A stretch of 64,000 nucleotides of DNA from Bactrocera neohumeralis (taxonomy: Eukaryota > Arthropoda > Insecta > Diptera > Tephritidae), in contig NC_065922.1 of NCBI RefSeq assembly GCF_024586455.1, positions 16,426,089 to 16,490,088 of the forward strand. The letters run 5' to 3'. Below the pieces are notes generated by a model that worked only from the letters and a program-made list of their open reading frames with translations, was not told the origin of the DNA and made no database searches. This document shows positions 1-12,184 of this stretch, one piece after another. A program made the translations under genes and the position numbers. Positions within the stretch are counted from its first letter, which is position 1. The number at the start of each line of letters is the position of its first letter.

Positions 1-537
1 TCAGGTCATACTAAGACACTTATGTTAGTTTGATTAGGTTAGCTTTGTTAAACAGGCTGATATTCGTGGAGCCATATATAATCCCGCATGAATAACCAGA
101 AACGCCTATTCGTAGTAAAGTTCAGTATGGATCAATATCTCTATATGAATAAAAAAGACCGTCGCATCAAAACAAAAAATCTTGAGCCTGCCACAAATTG
201 ATTGAGGCGGCTAATAACAATTAAAGCAAATTCGTCTGGTTCCTCGAGGGTTTGACAATGGAGTTGCTTCAAGCTAAAGCTGTCGAAAGCTGAACAGTGG
301 ACAAAAAAGTGACTAGATGTCATCATCCTCCATGCAACATTGACCAGTTGCGTCCTCCAAAATATTTGGCCTCAACTCATGAGCGCCAATAGTGTCAGTT
401 AGAACTTTTATCATTGCGGCGAGATGAACCTTGCTAAAAGCAAGTAATACTATGGAACTCTGACGTTCTCCACCATGTCGGAAATGTGTGCAACAACACA
501 TATCTTGTTTGCTGACCAACACTTGGAAAGGTGCAAA
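1..537. other. Unassigned DNA, weakly coding-like on minus strand
   Basis: I recognise no gene here. The minus strand has two short open frames (about 141-326 and 313-576) with fairly balanced composition, but they overlap in different frames and match no domain I know. They could be the decayed end of a mobile element whose other part lies in the duplication that follows. Confidence 0.3.
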
Positions 538-765
538 GATCCAACCCCAGATGGGAGAACACCGGCTCGTTCCCATCCTGTTGGAATTGCAGTAGGGGTA
601 ACCTTTCTTGCTGGTAATGGCTTACAAAAGCTCTGAAACTTTTAGTTAGCTTGCACGAGGTCCATAGATCCAACCCCAGACGAGACGTGAGAACACCGTC
701 TCGTTCCCAGGGGGTATCCTTTCTTGCTGGTAATGTCTTACAAAAGCTCTGAAACTTTTCGTTAT
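538..765. repeat. Two-copy tandem duplication (~115-129 bp unit)
   Basis: Copy one runs from 538 to about 648 and copy two from 667 to 765. Both carry 'gatccaacccca', a 'gagaacaccg' segment, 'ctttcttgctggtaatg' and 'cttacaaaagctctgaaac' in the same order. The offset falls from 129 to 116 bp across the unit, so the copies differ by a roughly 13-bp indel (copy one has an extra 'ttggaattgcag'-like stretch). No function is evident. Confidence 0.8.
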
Positions 766-1844
766 TTACTTCATTTCCTGTTCTTGCCGATCACTGCTCA
801 GTATAACAGCATGGCCATTTTCATAAATCCGTCTGGTTTCATATTCAAACTCTTCTTTCGGCCTAGTATTCCTACAGATTTCTATGTCATAAATGAAAGC
901 ACAGAAATCTCTGATACAAATATCGTTCTACTGTTCTGCGGACGCTAAATGAAGAACTGACCAATAGAACCTGAAACTCATTTCAAATAAAGAATTTTAA
1001 ATGAAATATGAGTAGCTAAGATCAATATATGTATCTAGAACTAATTAGTTTTTGATTAGTTTCTGCTTCAAATAAACCATAAAATTCAATATTCTTCCAG
1101 TAGGCACCAAACTTGTCCCTAAGTTATGCCTTACGGTAGTCTCAAAAGTTTCATTCTTAAAAGCTTTTTCCACTTGGGACGTCCAGTTTTTGGTATCTGC
1201 TTCCTTCAAAAAGATCGAAATTTTCAAACGCATATTTTTTATCTCTTCGATTCGTCAAATCTTAGCTCTTATCGGGCTGCGAACTAAGCTCCATTATTAG
1301 TTAGATGTAACAGAGTGTGCTGATATTCTCTTCGTGATACAAACTATTTCTATTCTATTACTAACTGATTATACCAGTTTATTTGATTTATACCAGTCGC
1401 TTGTTCGATTCGCCACTTAACAAATTCTTACTAATATCATAAATCTAAATTTTTCGGAAAATTAATATGCCTAACTACTCATATTATTATAATAAAAATT
1501 ATTTATATTTAATTTTTAATTTCAAAATTTGTGCGATTAACCAAAAAAAATGCAAAAATAAAGACTTATAGAGTGTAGCGAGCAAAGACCCGAGTGTGCA
1601 ACGTGCCAACGCAACAAAAATGCACCAGCACCGAAAAAAAATCATTAACCTTCGCAGCGATCACTGCACTGTAATAACAATAAAAACATGTGTACAAGCA
1701 ACAACAATAGCAATGATTGCAATAAAAGTGGGCAATAAGCGGAATTGAAAGACATGTCGAGCAAATAAAAATTGTGTGTAAACTATTTCTAATAGAAAGC
1801 GTTCAAGTTCAAGTATACATAGCATATATTTCTATATGTGCGCT
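766..1844. other. Unassigned AT-rich DNA
   Basis: No recognisable gene, RNA or element. A 62-codon minus-strand frame (1045-1233) is lysine-rich and not obviously low complexity, but it matches nothing I know. The 1500-1780 stretch has short A runs and CAA words typical of fly non-coding DNA. Confidence 0.4.
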
Positions 1845-1911
1845 TATATATATATAGATATATATATATATATATATGTAAATAAATATTTACATACATA
1901 TATATATATAC
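1845..1911. repeat. (TA)n microsatellite with CATA tail
   Basis: A nearly pure alternating TA tract from about 1845 to 1878, followed by 'tacatacatatatatatata'. Long TA tracts are common in fly introns and readily form cruciforms. No adjacent gene signal. Confidence 0.9.
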
Positions 1912-2857
1912 AAACATTGTAGTGGGCAAAATCGTAAAGATTTGCGGACACGTTTGAAATGATTTTTTTTCCTCTTGAATAAGTGTGTATGCAAAGAAGA
2001 CACTTAGCAACAATTTTATAGCGAAATAGAGTCGTTAAGGCAATGAAAAATAAAGACAGAGAACTTTTCAAAAACTTTAAGAAATTTATATAAATAGAAG
2101 GGAAGTGAAATAAAGCAATACAAGTAACTATCAAGAAAAAAGGCAAACCTAAGTTATGAATGAACTGATCCATATCAATATAATCAGTACCATGAAGGAG
2201 CACGGAAACTATGAACTAAACCATAATATGCTCAAAGATTGTATCCACATAACTTTACTCAGATATCTCACAAATTAACCGATATATGCGGCAGTCAGTT
2301 AAAAGTGCACGGAACCGCGTATGCGGTATGTAAGTCTGGAGAAAGATTTGTATCGATTTTTTTTTATAATGTTTGGATCATGGTTGCCACATTTTAACAG
2401 TACTATTATTGTAAGGTCTTATACTGGCTACTTCATGAATGCTTTAATAACCTGACAAAAGGCTAAGAAAGCTTCTGGAACTGGCGTGCTCTGATCAGTA
2501 GGTATAGCTACAGTCCAATTCTCGGTTGGATTCTGAAATCTTGATGATAATGCCACCCAAAGTTGTTTGAATATATGTAAATTGATAAATTTTACATAAA
2601 AATGGGCGATGCTATGCCTATACTGCAATTTTTAAAGTAAGCCCTTTGAAAAAACCATATAATATTTACAACTTATCCATATTATCTTAAGTTTCTGACA
2701 TGAAAAGTTATTGAAGCTCTCTTTAGCTTAATAATACCCTCTTATTAAAGATCATAATTTTAGGAAATTAAGCATACTGTTTTTTCGTAGTTAGCTTATG
2801 CAGCTCTGTTACCGTGTTAGAACTTGTAACTTTCGTCTTCTATAACTCTTTGCAATA
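1912..2857. other. Unassigned DNA
   Basis: No gene is supported. The minus-strand frame 2628-2428 ends in a segment that reads like ordinary protein (around the residues 'FQNPTENWTVAIPTDQS'), unlike the Cys/His-rich noise elsewhere. It is short, bounded by stops, and matches no family I recognise, so it may be a decayed element or chance. Confidence 0.3.
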
Positions 2858-3640
2858 TAGGGTTTGTCTGGAAAGTAATAGGACTGAGTCGATTTAAAAA
2901 AAATTATTGAACCAATCGTTACAATTCTTTAAAAAAAATTTCAAAATAGGCCCCTTCTGGGTCGATGCAGCGCTGCTAATGCGATTTCCAAGCATTGTAG
3001 GCGTCACGGAAGGCATTCTTCGGAATAGCCTTGAGGGCCGAGGTGCATGCTGCTTGAATCCTCTTTTATCGGCTGTTTCAAGCAAGGAAAGAAAAAAAGT
3101 CCGGTGGGCCACATCTGAGCTGTAAGCCGGTTACCGAAGTGTTGGGAAACCGGCATTGGTTAGGTAGCTGTTTACAAGAAAGTCGTGGTGCAACTTCCAA
3201 TCGGCTGCAATGTCTTGTCGGACCCGATTGATCCTTCATTTGTGTCTCTTGAGGACATCCACGTAAAACTTAGCGTTGTCGGTTTGACCAGGGGGAACAA
3301 ATTCATGGTGGACGATGCCTGTGATGTCAAAAAAGACAATAAGCATCGTTTTCATTTTGGATTTGCTCATTCTTCTGGTCTTCATAAGCGGCCTCTTCCC
3401 GGGTTTTTGGAGGCCCGGTGACCTGGTGCCACCAAAACACATCACTTCTTGCTAAAGCAACATCTGGGTAAGCCAGCTTGATCATATCAAACCTCTCTGT
3501 CGCAGATTTATCGAGTTTCACACAGAATTTAATCGCGTACCACTGCTCTAACGAACACTGCTTTTCCGGCTTGCACTACTCACAGAAACACGTCGCGTGG
3601 AAATGTTTGTCCTGACTTTCCAGGTGTTCGGAGACAACTG
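2858..3640 (-). pseudogene. Internally deleted mariner-family transposon
   Basis: A decayed Tc1/mariner (IS630 superfamily) element read on the minus strand. Mariners move by cut-and-paste into TA sites using a DDE transposase. From about 3550 downward the frame gives the N-terminal helix-turn-helix region (residues like 'AIKFCVKLDKSATERFDMI' and 'VFWWHQ'). Around 3395-3240 it gives the catalytic-domain segment with 'FFDITGIVHHEFVPPGQT'. Near 2960-2900 it gives the C-terminal tail with 'STQKGPILKFF'. About 500 bp between the HTH and the catalytic segment is missing, since a normal mariner is about 1.3 kb. Frameshifts separate the parts, and a Leu codon stands where the start Met is expected (3548-3550). 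One end is intact as 'agggtttgtctggaaagtaata' (2859-2880). The other end keeps only 'gtcctgactttcc' (3609-3621), partly complementary to it. It cannot make active transposase. Confidence 0.88.
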
Positions 3641-3669
3641 ACCAGCCGCTCGTTCGTTAGCTAGGAACG

Positions 3670-4135
3670 CCCACGACCGAATATAAAGAAAAAAAAAAAA
3701 TAATGAAAAAAAAAAATCTATAAAAATTTAAAAATTCAAAATAAAATTAACAAATCAAATTAGTAAAAAAATTTAAATCAAACCATAAAATGTTATTAAA
3801 TATATAAAAACTTTAAAATAATTAAAAATAATAATAATAAAATAAAAATTATTAAAAAAGAAAATATTTAAAAAATAAAAACAAAATTAATAAAATTTAA
3901 AATATATAAAAAATTTAAAATAAAAAAAATTAAGCAAAAATTAAAATTACTAAAATTATTAAAAAAAATGAAAATGGTAAATTAAAACAAAAATTAATCT
4001 AAACCAAAAATAAAATAAAAAGTTACTAACCCAAAAACTTAATATAAAAAAATAAAATTGAAAAAAAATAAATTAAAAAAAGTAAAAATTAATTAAAAAT
4101 TAAAAAATAAACAAAGATTTTCCAATAAATAAAAC
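3670..4135. repeat. A-rich, nearly G/C-free low-complexity island
   Basis: About 460 bp made almost only of A and T, with strong strand bias toward A ('aaaattaaaa'-type words, several runs of 9-11 A). G and C occur only as isolated bases. It begins directly after the mariner remnant. There is no gene. It could act as a matrix-attachment-like AT tract, but that is only inference. Confidence 0.85.
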
Positions 4136-5285
4136 ATACAAACTACAACAACAAATTATCACCAACAAAACACACATACCAAGTATCAAATTTCCTGGTA
4201 TTTCTTTCTCTGAGCACCAGCTAGAAGTGCACCGGAAAAAGTAGCAATAAATATCCATGCGCCCCAAAGCCTTCATATTTCATAGGCCAACATGTAGTGT
4301 TGACATTTTTATTATGAAAATATGGCAAACATGAAGTCTCCTGCACTCTGCAACACTGCAACAACTTGCGACAAACATATGTCGGTGATAGTTGCTGTGG
4401 CGGCAAGATCGGCTACGTCGGCTTGGTCATTGCGCCTGCGCAAATGCTCGGACAATTGTATGCGCGTACTCGGCAATTACTCAAAATCAAATTTTTATTT
4501 ATGTATTTGCATAAAAACGCTAAACAAATCCAGGCATTTGTATGACAAATGCGTGCATTTATAGTGCAACATTTTGCGGCATGCATACATACGCATGAAA
4601 AAGCACTTCGCCCACTTGTCCGGCCACCTACTCATAAGCGGCCACATTTGCATACGAAATTCCGCGCAGCTGCTTCAACAATTTGCAACTTTCGGAGTTT
4701 TTTTTTTTGCTTTTTGCAACGCGCTTGCCGCACTCACTCACTGCGTTGGACGCCAACACGCACATATGTATGTCCAAATAAATAAATCGATGCAAATTTA
4801 TTTAGCAACACCAAAGCTGTGTTGCTTTGTAACCGCCAATGTAGTGCAACTTGTTGCATGTTGCATATGTATGACTATGCTTGCATACAACGGATTGGTA
4901 ACTGATTTGCATGCTGTCCGCCACTGTTTTATGATAAATATACGCTTTCAGCACTGTAATTAAAAGATGAATTGACTGGCAACGCGTCCGAACGTATGCT
5001 GCAACAACGGCAGCTGTGGCAAGTCAGTGCTCGGTTGATCTTCTACTCAGCGACAAGCGTCATTTGGTGTTGTGGCATGTGTTCGAAGCGGCTTACAAGC
5101 ATGTGGCAAGTTGATTGTGAATAATCTGTGGACAAATTATGCTTCATTAGGGACGATTACCGCCGAACGTCATTCGCGAGGGCTGAAAGTTGCACATCCG
5201 CACGCAGCTTGTAATCAGCTACAGTAGTAAATTAAAGCGGCTCTTTGGTACTAGCGGTGGTAGATGCCATGAAGAGCACGTTTTT
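4136..5285. other. Intron-like DNA rich in TTGCAAC/TGCAAC words
   Basis: No gene is supported. The stretch is studded with 'ttgcaac', 'gttgca', 'catgcatac' and 'cggcaa' words, a word style shared by much of the window. Open frames here contain frequent Cys, His and Ala from these words and are not convincing proteins. Confidence 0.45.
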
Positions 5286-6010
5286 GATTCGGGATTAACA
5301 AAATTGATAATTCGGAATCCCGAATGCTTTCGAAAATCATTACTCAATGTTTACTGTAAAATTTCAAATACGCATTTCGGGATTTGGAAAGTTGGTAATT
5401 CGGGACCCCGAAATTTTAATCCCGAAATAATTCGGGATTCAGTAAGAGCTTTGATATATTTATAAATAATTCCCTATGTTAATGTGGCTCAGACTAAATA
5501 ACTTACAACAACGCCCTATTCCGACATGCTATACATATTACTTGCAACATTTATAGTTTGTGATAAAAATAATTTAGATTTGAAACAATTTGAAACTCTA
5601 GCACGAATTCGCTTTAATTCTAGCGACTCTAGCTTCTATGAAAAGTCACTTTCTTAATTCGGGATTTGCTAAATTAATAATTCGGGATCCCGAATGCATT
5701 CGAAAGTCATTAATCGCTAATTGCTGTACAATTAAACATTTTAAAATCAGAAGTTTGATAATTCGGGATCCCGTAAGCATAATCCCGAAGGAATTCGGGA
5801 TTCAGTGAAATTTTGAGAGAACTAAAATTTGCCAAAAACAATTATATGCATACATATATATGTACATATTTTTTTGTTTTCATAAGATAGCTTAGAGTAG
5901 GCAACTTGCAACAACGCCTCTTTCCGACATTCCATCCTACTTGCAGCATTCATTGTTTGTGATAAAAATACTTTAAACTGAAATCATTTTAAATTTCACC
6001 ACAATTGCAC
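5286..6010. repeat. 370-bp tandem duplication with TTCGGGAT palindromes
   Basis: Unit one (5286 to about 5650) and unit two (5656 to about 6010) align throughout. The 'attcgggatt' start repeats at an offset of 370 bp. 'cttRcaacaacgcc' with the following 'ttccgacat' and 'gtttgtgataaaaata' repeats at an offset of 403 bp, because unit two gained a CATA/TATG insertion near 5846-5870. Each unit carries several inverted repeats of TTCGGGAT: a perfect 16-bp palindrome at 5680-5695, and hairpins with 9-bp arms AATCCCGAA/TTCGGGATT at 5418-5439 and 5781-5802. No coding potential. Possibly the end of an inverted-repeat element or a satellite seed. Confidence 0.85.
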
Positions 6011-7540
6011 ACTTCTCTGTTACGCCTCGATTCATGTTCGCTACTTGCCGCATTTTTATTGCCACAACGACAGATGCCTTCAACGCTTATTGCAATAAAT
6101 CGACTAACGAAAATTCATATTTTTTTATTTATAACCAATAATTATAATTGAGTTAGTGTGCGTCGTGTGCAGTAACCTATAGGCTGTCACATGTTGTTGC
6201 AACATAAATTAAGCCAATTAATGAGCGTACACGCAAATCGGCCAACGCCAATGGGTATGTGGCAAGTGAAAAACAGCGCGCTTTCAGTGCATATGTCAAA
6301 GTGTCAATAAATAAAATAACAATTAAGGTGGCAGCAGCAACAACAACACATTACTTGCAACACAATTGACAGCAATTATTGCAACAAGCTGTAATAAATT
6401 TACGGGCTTTGCAACGCGACACGCGCCGCGTTTGACCACGCTTAATATGGCCAAATATGAGCACATACATGTATATATGTTGCAGGCGCATGTGCAACAT
6501 GCTTGTTGCATGCTCATGTCATGTCATAAAATTTGTACGCGTATGTGAGCGCAGAAAGTTGCAACAATGAATTGCGGTAGTAATTTTTTATTAATATGAA
6601 TAAGCGTGCTGCAGCTTGTTAACAACAACAACAACAACAATAACAACCACAAAGAAGTTTTATTTAATATTTACATATGAAGTGTGATAAAAAAGCGGCA
6701 CCAAACAGAAACTGAAATATTATAAATAGTACGAGTATAAACAAAAACGTAGCACTTGCAGCAAAATACAACAACAAGAGATTATTACTTAAGGCGCCTG
6801 CTCGTTGCAACACTACCATGCCACACTTCAAAAATATGTGTCTAACTAATTGGCAATTGTTTATTAAGTTGCCGCTGTAACTAAGCCACCTTATTGTTGT
6901 TGTTGTTTTTCTCATTTGCAACATGTGTTATTGTCGCTGTTGGCCCCAAAAAAGGATAACGCACCAAATTTTGGTGGTTTATTAAAAGTTGCATGCAAAT
7001 AATTTTCGGCCGCCACGAAATTTATGTACAACAAAATGTTGCAAATTGACAATTAAATTGCCAGCACATACACATTTTCATACTACATACATACATATAT
7101 GCCGGCGCACAAAAGTTGTATTGTCTAATAATTTGCATGCGTTTGAAATGCAAACGCTTTGCTTGGCATATCGCTGCATGTTGCAACACTGGCAAAACAT
7201 TTAGTGGCAACATGCGCCGTTGGCGTGTTGTGATATATCAATTGCCAGGCAGCCGAAAGCCGCGGCAAACATTGAAATAAAGTGAATAAGTTGTCAAATC
7301 GTTGGCGGCGCATGTAAATGTAAATGCGTAGCACCCACGCAACACGCACACACCTACGTACCCATATACCTATACAAATGTAGTACATATGTATAGGCAA
7401 CTGCACTGTTGTTGCAACAACGTGTTCATGTACGTTGCATATTTTCGCTCTTTGTTTTGCTGCCGGCTGTCAGTTTTGACATGTCAATATGAGGGAGAGT
7501 TGGGGCGAACTTTTTGGAAGAGTATAAAAGTAACTGTAAA
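6011..7540. other. Intron-like DNA, very dense in TTGCAAC
   Basis: No gene is supported. By eye at least ten exact TTGCAAC or GTTGCAA words occur here, several inside the palindrome GTTGCAAC (for example near 6191, 6556, 6805, 7180 and 7413). CAA/TTG triplet runs lie near 6628 and 6895. A TATA-like 'gtataaaag' near 7521 has no supporting downstream element, so I do not call a promoter. Confidence 0.45.
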
Positions 7541-8835
7541 CTTATTGTTTTGAAGAAAATTATTATTTTTTAATTAAAATTAAAAATTTATTTTGTTTTA
7601 TATAAATCCCATACAATAAATTAAAATTTATTGAAAAAAATATTAAATAATTAAAAATTAAAATCAAAAAAAGGTAATTTTATTAAAAAAAATTTTCTAA
7701 TTTTCCAAATTATATACTTTATAACATTATTTTTTTATAAAAATTCAATTTTTTTTTTAACTAAACAAGTCTCTTACAAAACAAAATTATTAAAAAAAAA
7801 TTTTTGTTGCCTTAATTATTTTTAAAAATTAAATACTTAAATCCCTTTTAATATATATTTTTTAATTAAATATTTAAATATAGCATTATTTTTTTTTGTA
7901 AAAATTTAAATTTTTTACAAAAACTAAATGAGTCTCTTAAAAAAAAAAATAATTAAAAAATATTTTTTTCTAAAAATTAACGTTTAAAATTTATTTTACT
8001 TAAATACCTTTGAATAGATAATTTTTCTTTTTATAAAATACTTAATTTTAATATTTTTTTTTTTTTTTTTAATATTTTTTTCTAAAACGCTTAATTATAC
8101 TTTTTTTGTTTTATCTTTCTTTAACTTAAAAAAATAATTATGTTTAAAACATTAAATATTTATATTGAAACTTTTTTCCAAAAATTAATTTTTTAATTTT
8201 TATTTCACTAAATCCCTTTGAATATATGTTTTTTTTAATTACTTAATTTCCATTTTTTTAATTTTTTTTATATTTCGTTAACTTATAAAAGATAGTTTGA
8301 TACTTTCCTTTATTTTATTTCATAATTTTTTTTTTGACTTAATTTTATTTTTTTATATATTAAATTATAATACTGAAATGAATTTATTTTTTTTATTAAA
8401 GTAAGTAAATTTGATTGAAAAAAATTTCATTTTTAATCCTAAGTTTTATTTTCTAAATTAAATATTATAATATAATTTTATTTTTTTTCACCTTGTCACC
8501 TTTACTACATATATTAAATTTATTATTGTATATTAAATTATTTTTTTCAATTATTATATTTTACTTTTTAATATTTTTATTATTACTTTTTTATAATTTT
8601 TTTTTTGTATATTTTGAATTTTTTATTTTATTTTCCTTAACACGTTTAATAATATGTATTATATTTTTTCTTTACTTAATTAAATAATTTTTTTTATTAT
8701 AATGCATGTTGCTATATTTTTTAAATATTTAATTAAGATATTTTTTACTATTAAATTATTAATTTTAATCTACAAAATGTTATCTCACATAATTCTCTTT
8801 TCTTTCCATTTTTCATTTACCACAAACAAATTTCA
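7541..8835. repeat. T-rich low-complexity island (~1.3 kb)
   Basis: Almost pure A+T with strong T bias on the plus strand: many runs of 8-20 T, and words such as 'ttttaatttt' and 'aaattaaat'. It is the largest AT-only island in the window. The Phe/Leu/Ile-rich open frame near 8493-8687 comes from this composition and is not a gene. Confidence 0.9.
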
Positions 8836-9957
8836 CGCCTGAAAGCCCATTATATCAGCATACCGTTAGAATAGCGGTGCTTGATATGCAAAGATAACAT
8901 GAATTTGGCTTTATTAACAGTTTTGTTGCATACTAAAAAAATTGGCTACTTGCAGCTTATTTCCATATACAATACAGTTTGTTGCAAGTAGAGCTCAGCG
9001 AACCCCACTGCGCATGCGCGCCGGAAGTTAACTGTTCAATTTTAATTTTGGTAACCCTTTTCGGCAATAAAAAACATTAATCAACGGTCTGTTGCAACAA
9101 AGTTTTGCGCAGCTGCTAGCCGCCATATGAACAAATATACACACATATATGCCGCATGTTGCCAAAAATTATAAATAGCAGCCTAAATTTTTTTCGGCGA
9201 ATCCATTCCCACCTAGAAACGCGCCACACACCGCTGCTTCTATATATAAAATTATACTATACACCGTTATTAATGCCGGTGAATTGCAAGTGGCAAGTAG
9301 CTAATGCGGCTGATTGATCTGCTTGCAACAACCCTTTTTGTGTAAGAGACGCGCAAATGCGCGGCAATAATCGCGGCTGACATGCGAAATTAATGTCCCA
9401 AAAACGAAAGAAATGCAAAAAACGCGCACGAAAGTAATTTTGTTGCAACAAAAGTAACAACAACAAAACTGAAATTTATTTGCACCTCGAAATGCAAATG
9501 TAAAGCGAAATGTTGTGAAGCCAAGCAACACTCTCTGGTTAAAAAAGAGAAAGTTAACTAACTCAAAGTGGCAGCCTGAATCACGTGACACATGCGCAGT
9601 GACAGTTGCACAGCCAAAGATAACAGTAAAAGCAGTAAGTAAAGGCAACACACTAAAATGAGGGGTTAAAAGAGTTCGACGGCGCTTTTGGCCGCATGCA
9701 TTTAGCAGATAAAAATCTACGCGGCACATGCCACAAAAATTGGTTTCCTTTTCTTGGAACTGTTTTTAATATTTTGCAATTTGTTTCGTTGATTTCGGTA
9801 AGAAGCATCCTGCAGGATCTGCAGTGCGACCCTCTCAGCGCTTTTGAAATGGGTCAATAGCCGGCAGATGGCAGTAGAATGGCAAAGGCGGCGGCTGCAA
9901 TGAAGGACACACGCCAAAATCGCGTAGTAAAAAGCGAAGGATATTAAAAAAAAAAAT
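8836..9957. other. Intron-like DNA with TTGCAAC words
   Basis: No gene is supported. It contains repeated 'gttgcaaca', 'gtggcaagt' and CAA triplets, and GC-rich spots including the GCGCATGCGC palindrome at 9009-9023. The longest minus-strand frame (9729-9301) is Cys/Phe-rich and looks spurious. Confidence 0.4.
9009..9023. promoter_or_regulatory. NRF1/Ewg-type palindrome (possible)
   Basis: The 15 bases TGCGCATGCGCGCCG contain the palindrome GCGCATGCGC, the binding consensus known for NRF-1 and its fly relative Erect wing. The identical 15-mer occurs again at 38919-38933. Such words are rare by chance in DNA this AT-rich. Whether anything binds here cannot be seen from sequence. Confidence 0.3.
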
Positions 9958-9992
9958 TATATATATTTATATATGTATGTATGTATGTATAT
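9958..9992. repeat. (TATG)n / (TA)n microsatellite
   Basis: 'tatatatttatatatgtatgtatgtatgtatatg'-type repeat, preceded by an A10 run. It is typical fly non-coding sequence. Confidence 0.9.
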
Positions 9993-12184
9993 GTTAGCAA
10001 GCAGGACTACGCGCATTTCGTTTTGAAGAAATTAATAGCGGTAGTTTATTTTATTTATGTTTTGCAAAATATTTTACAAGTGACGGTGTCTTTTTGTGCC
10101 ACGCGCGCAACGCATTGTTGGGGGACCCTCCTTCGCTTCGTTTATTTTTGGCTGACCCACTTTCGCACGCAATGACACATGCGTGGCAACAAAATGTTGA
10201 AGATACATACCTTCATATGCATGCCGGCTGCAATTCCTTGTCAATGTGCTGCTTCTGTCACAAAGGGTTGCAGCTCAAAAACGTAGCACATGCCGCGCGA
10301 ATTGTCTGACTATTCAGTTTTAATTTAAGTGACATTTTTCTTGATTTACACTAATGTATGTGGTGGGGTTTTTATCAAGAGTGATGGCAATATTTTTTTG
10401 TTCATGAACTTTTGTATGAGAGCGTGTTCAGATAGTAGAGAAATTTCTGTCCCAGATGACTTTTGTGAGGCGCCTGTAAGAATAATATACTTACATATGT
10501 ATGTAATAGTCTGTATTGAGATCACTAGAGATTTTTGAATTACAACCTTAATGATGATCAGATATTAGATATGTATATGATATTTTCAAATAGCTCCTCT
10601 TGATCTATAATAATGTCTCGGAAGAAATAGACGGTGTGATAAAACTCTTAACAGTTCTTCATAGTCCAAACTCAATGGACGGAGCACACTCTGAGACTAT
10701 TCGCACTGGTTCTAAAACTGTGTTCACACATACTTATTTCAAGCTGAGATATTAAAGTATAGAGTTAGCTGAGATAATAAGATAGATAAACACACTGCTC
10801 TCAAGCAAAATTTTCTTTCAGGTGGTAGATATTTATTAGCGCAAATCAGTCACATAAAGTAAATTTCTTCCGCTCCCATCTGTATATTTTAACTAATTGG
10901 TTGACCAATGTACAACAATGAACGGGAAGGTTTAATTAAGAGATATTTCTTTCGACCAAATGCAATATATTACTTCAACTTAGTCAAAGCTAATACGGTG
11001 TTTATATCGTAGAATACTTGCATAAAGTTCCCGAATGAGTGAGTGGGCTCTTTTGAGGCCTATCTTTAAGCTTTAATTTCAACTGCATGAATGCTGAAGT
11101 ATTTTCGAACCATCTTGTAGTGATTATTGATAATACTAATTATATTAAAACAAATTCTTCAGGTATCCCTCTAACTATTGGATTTAAGAAACATGATCCT
11201 TTGCAATGTACTTATAAAATAATCTCAATGCTCCAAAATGTAGGCAACACTTTCCAATACTCCAAAATGTAGACAACACCTTCCAAAATATTTATAATGT
11301 AAAAAATATTTTCAAATAATGACCGAGCTTAAGATTTAGAGGTTGCGAAAGTTATTACGTTATCATGAAAATGATGATAGTTTATCTTAAGCTCCTCAAT
11401 AGTCCAAGAAATATAGACGCACTTTTTATTTGTCATATATCTTCCCAAACTTAAATCAAGCAAAGTGAAATGTGGTGAGCTCTTTGACCAGTTAGTTTCA
11501 CCTTTTTTTCAAAAATGAGGTTGTTCAGAAGCAGACACGGTGATAGAAGATCCATCGATATCCTTTGGCAGCTAATATTTTATTGTTTTTTTCCTTTTGA
11601 AGAAATATGCGAACAACGATGCTTTTGGGGCATATGCTGGTCGAAAAAGTCGTAGTTTGATAATTCAGTGACAAAGCAAAGAGCACAAACCGATTGTCTG
11701 TACCACAGATTTTATGAAGTGTCTATGTGAGATGGTGAGATGTGTTGGCAGTTCTAACCCAGTTGATAAGTGGAGTGTACGAGTAGTAACGAATAACTTG
11801 CTTGTAATATAAGAGTGTAGAAAGTATTCATTCCTTATATTACATAAAGATGCCGTACCTGGAACTTTACCTACTCGTCTTCAATATTCGGGTATCTGTC
11901 ATTGAAATGAGTCAACTTTTGTCGCAGAGATTTTCTAATCGTATTTACTAGTGCTGTCATACCATATTAAAAATATCTCCATATCATTTCATGCCGTCCT
12001 TAGGTTGATGCGCCAAAGTGTAGGCAATAAATTTTCGCTATACTAGTGTATGGTAAACGTATGTAATGATATAACAAAAATTAAATTTCAGGTGTAATTA
12101 AAACAAATTATTAATATACATAATTAAACTTAGAAGCAAAAATGTCAATAAAATAAATATAATTTCACTTGTTAGTATATCACT
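9993..12184. other. Unassigned, mostly single-copy-looking DNA
   Basis: About 2.2 kb without a gene or element that I recognise. From about 10320 to 12060 the sequence loses the TTGCAAC word bias and looks like ordinary mixed sequence, with a short local duplication ('ctccaaaatgtaggcaacact' followed by 'ctccaaaatgtagacaacacc' near 11230-11282). The change in word use suggests inserted or differently derived DNA, perhaps an old transposon body too decayed to name. Confidence 0.35.

Noticed and set aside
8493..8687. Phe/Leu-rich 64-codon frame resembling a membrane protein
   Set aside because: It is entirely explained by T-rich low-complexity DNA.
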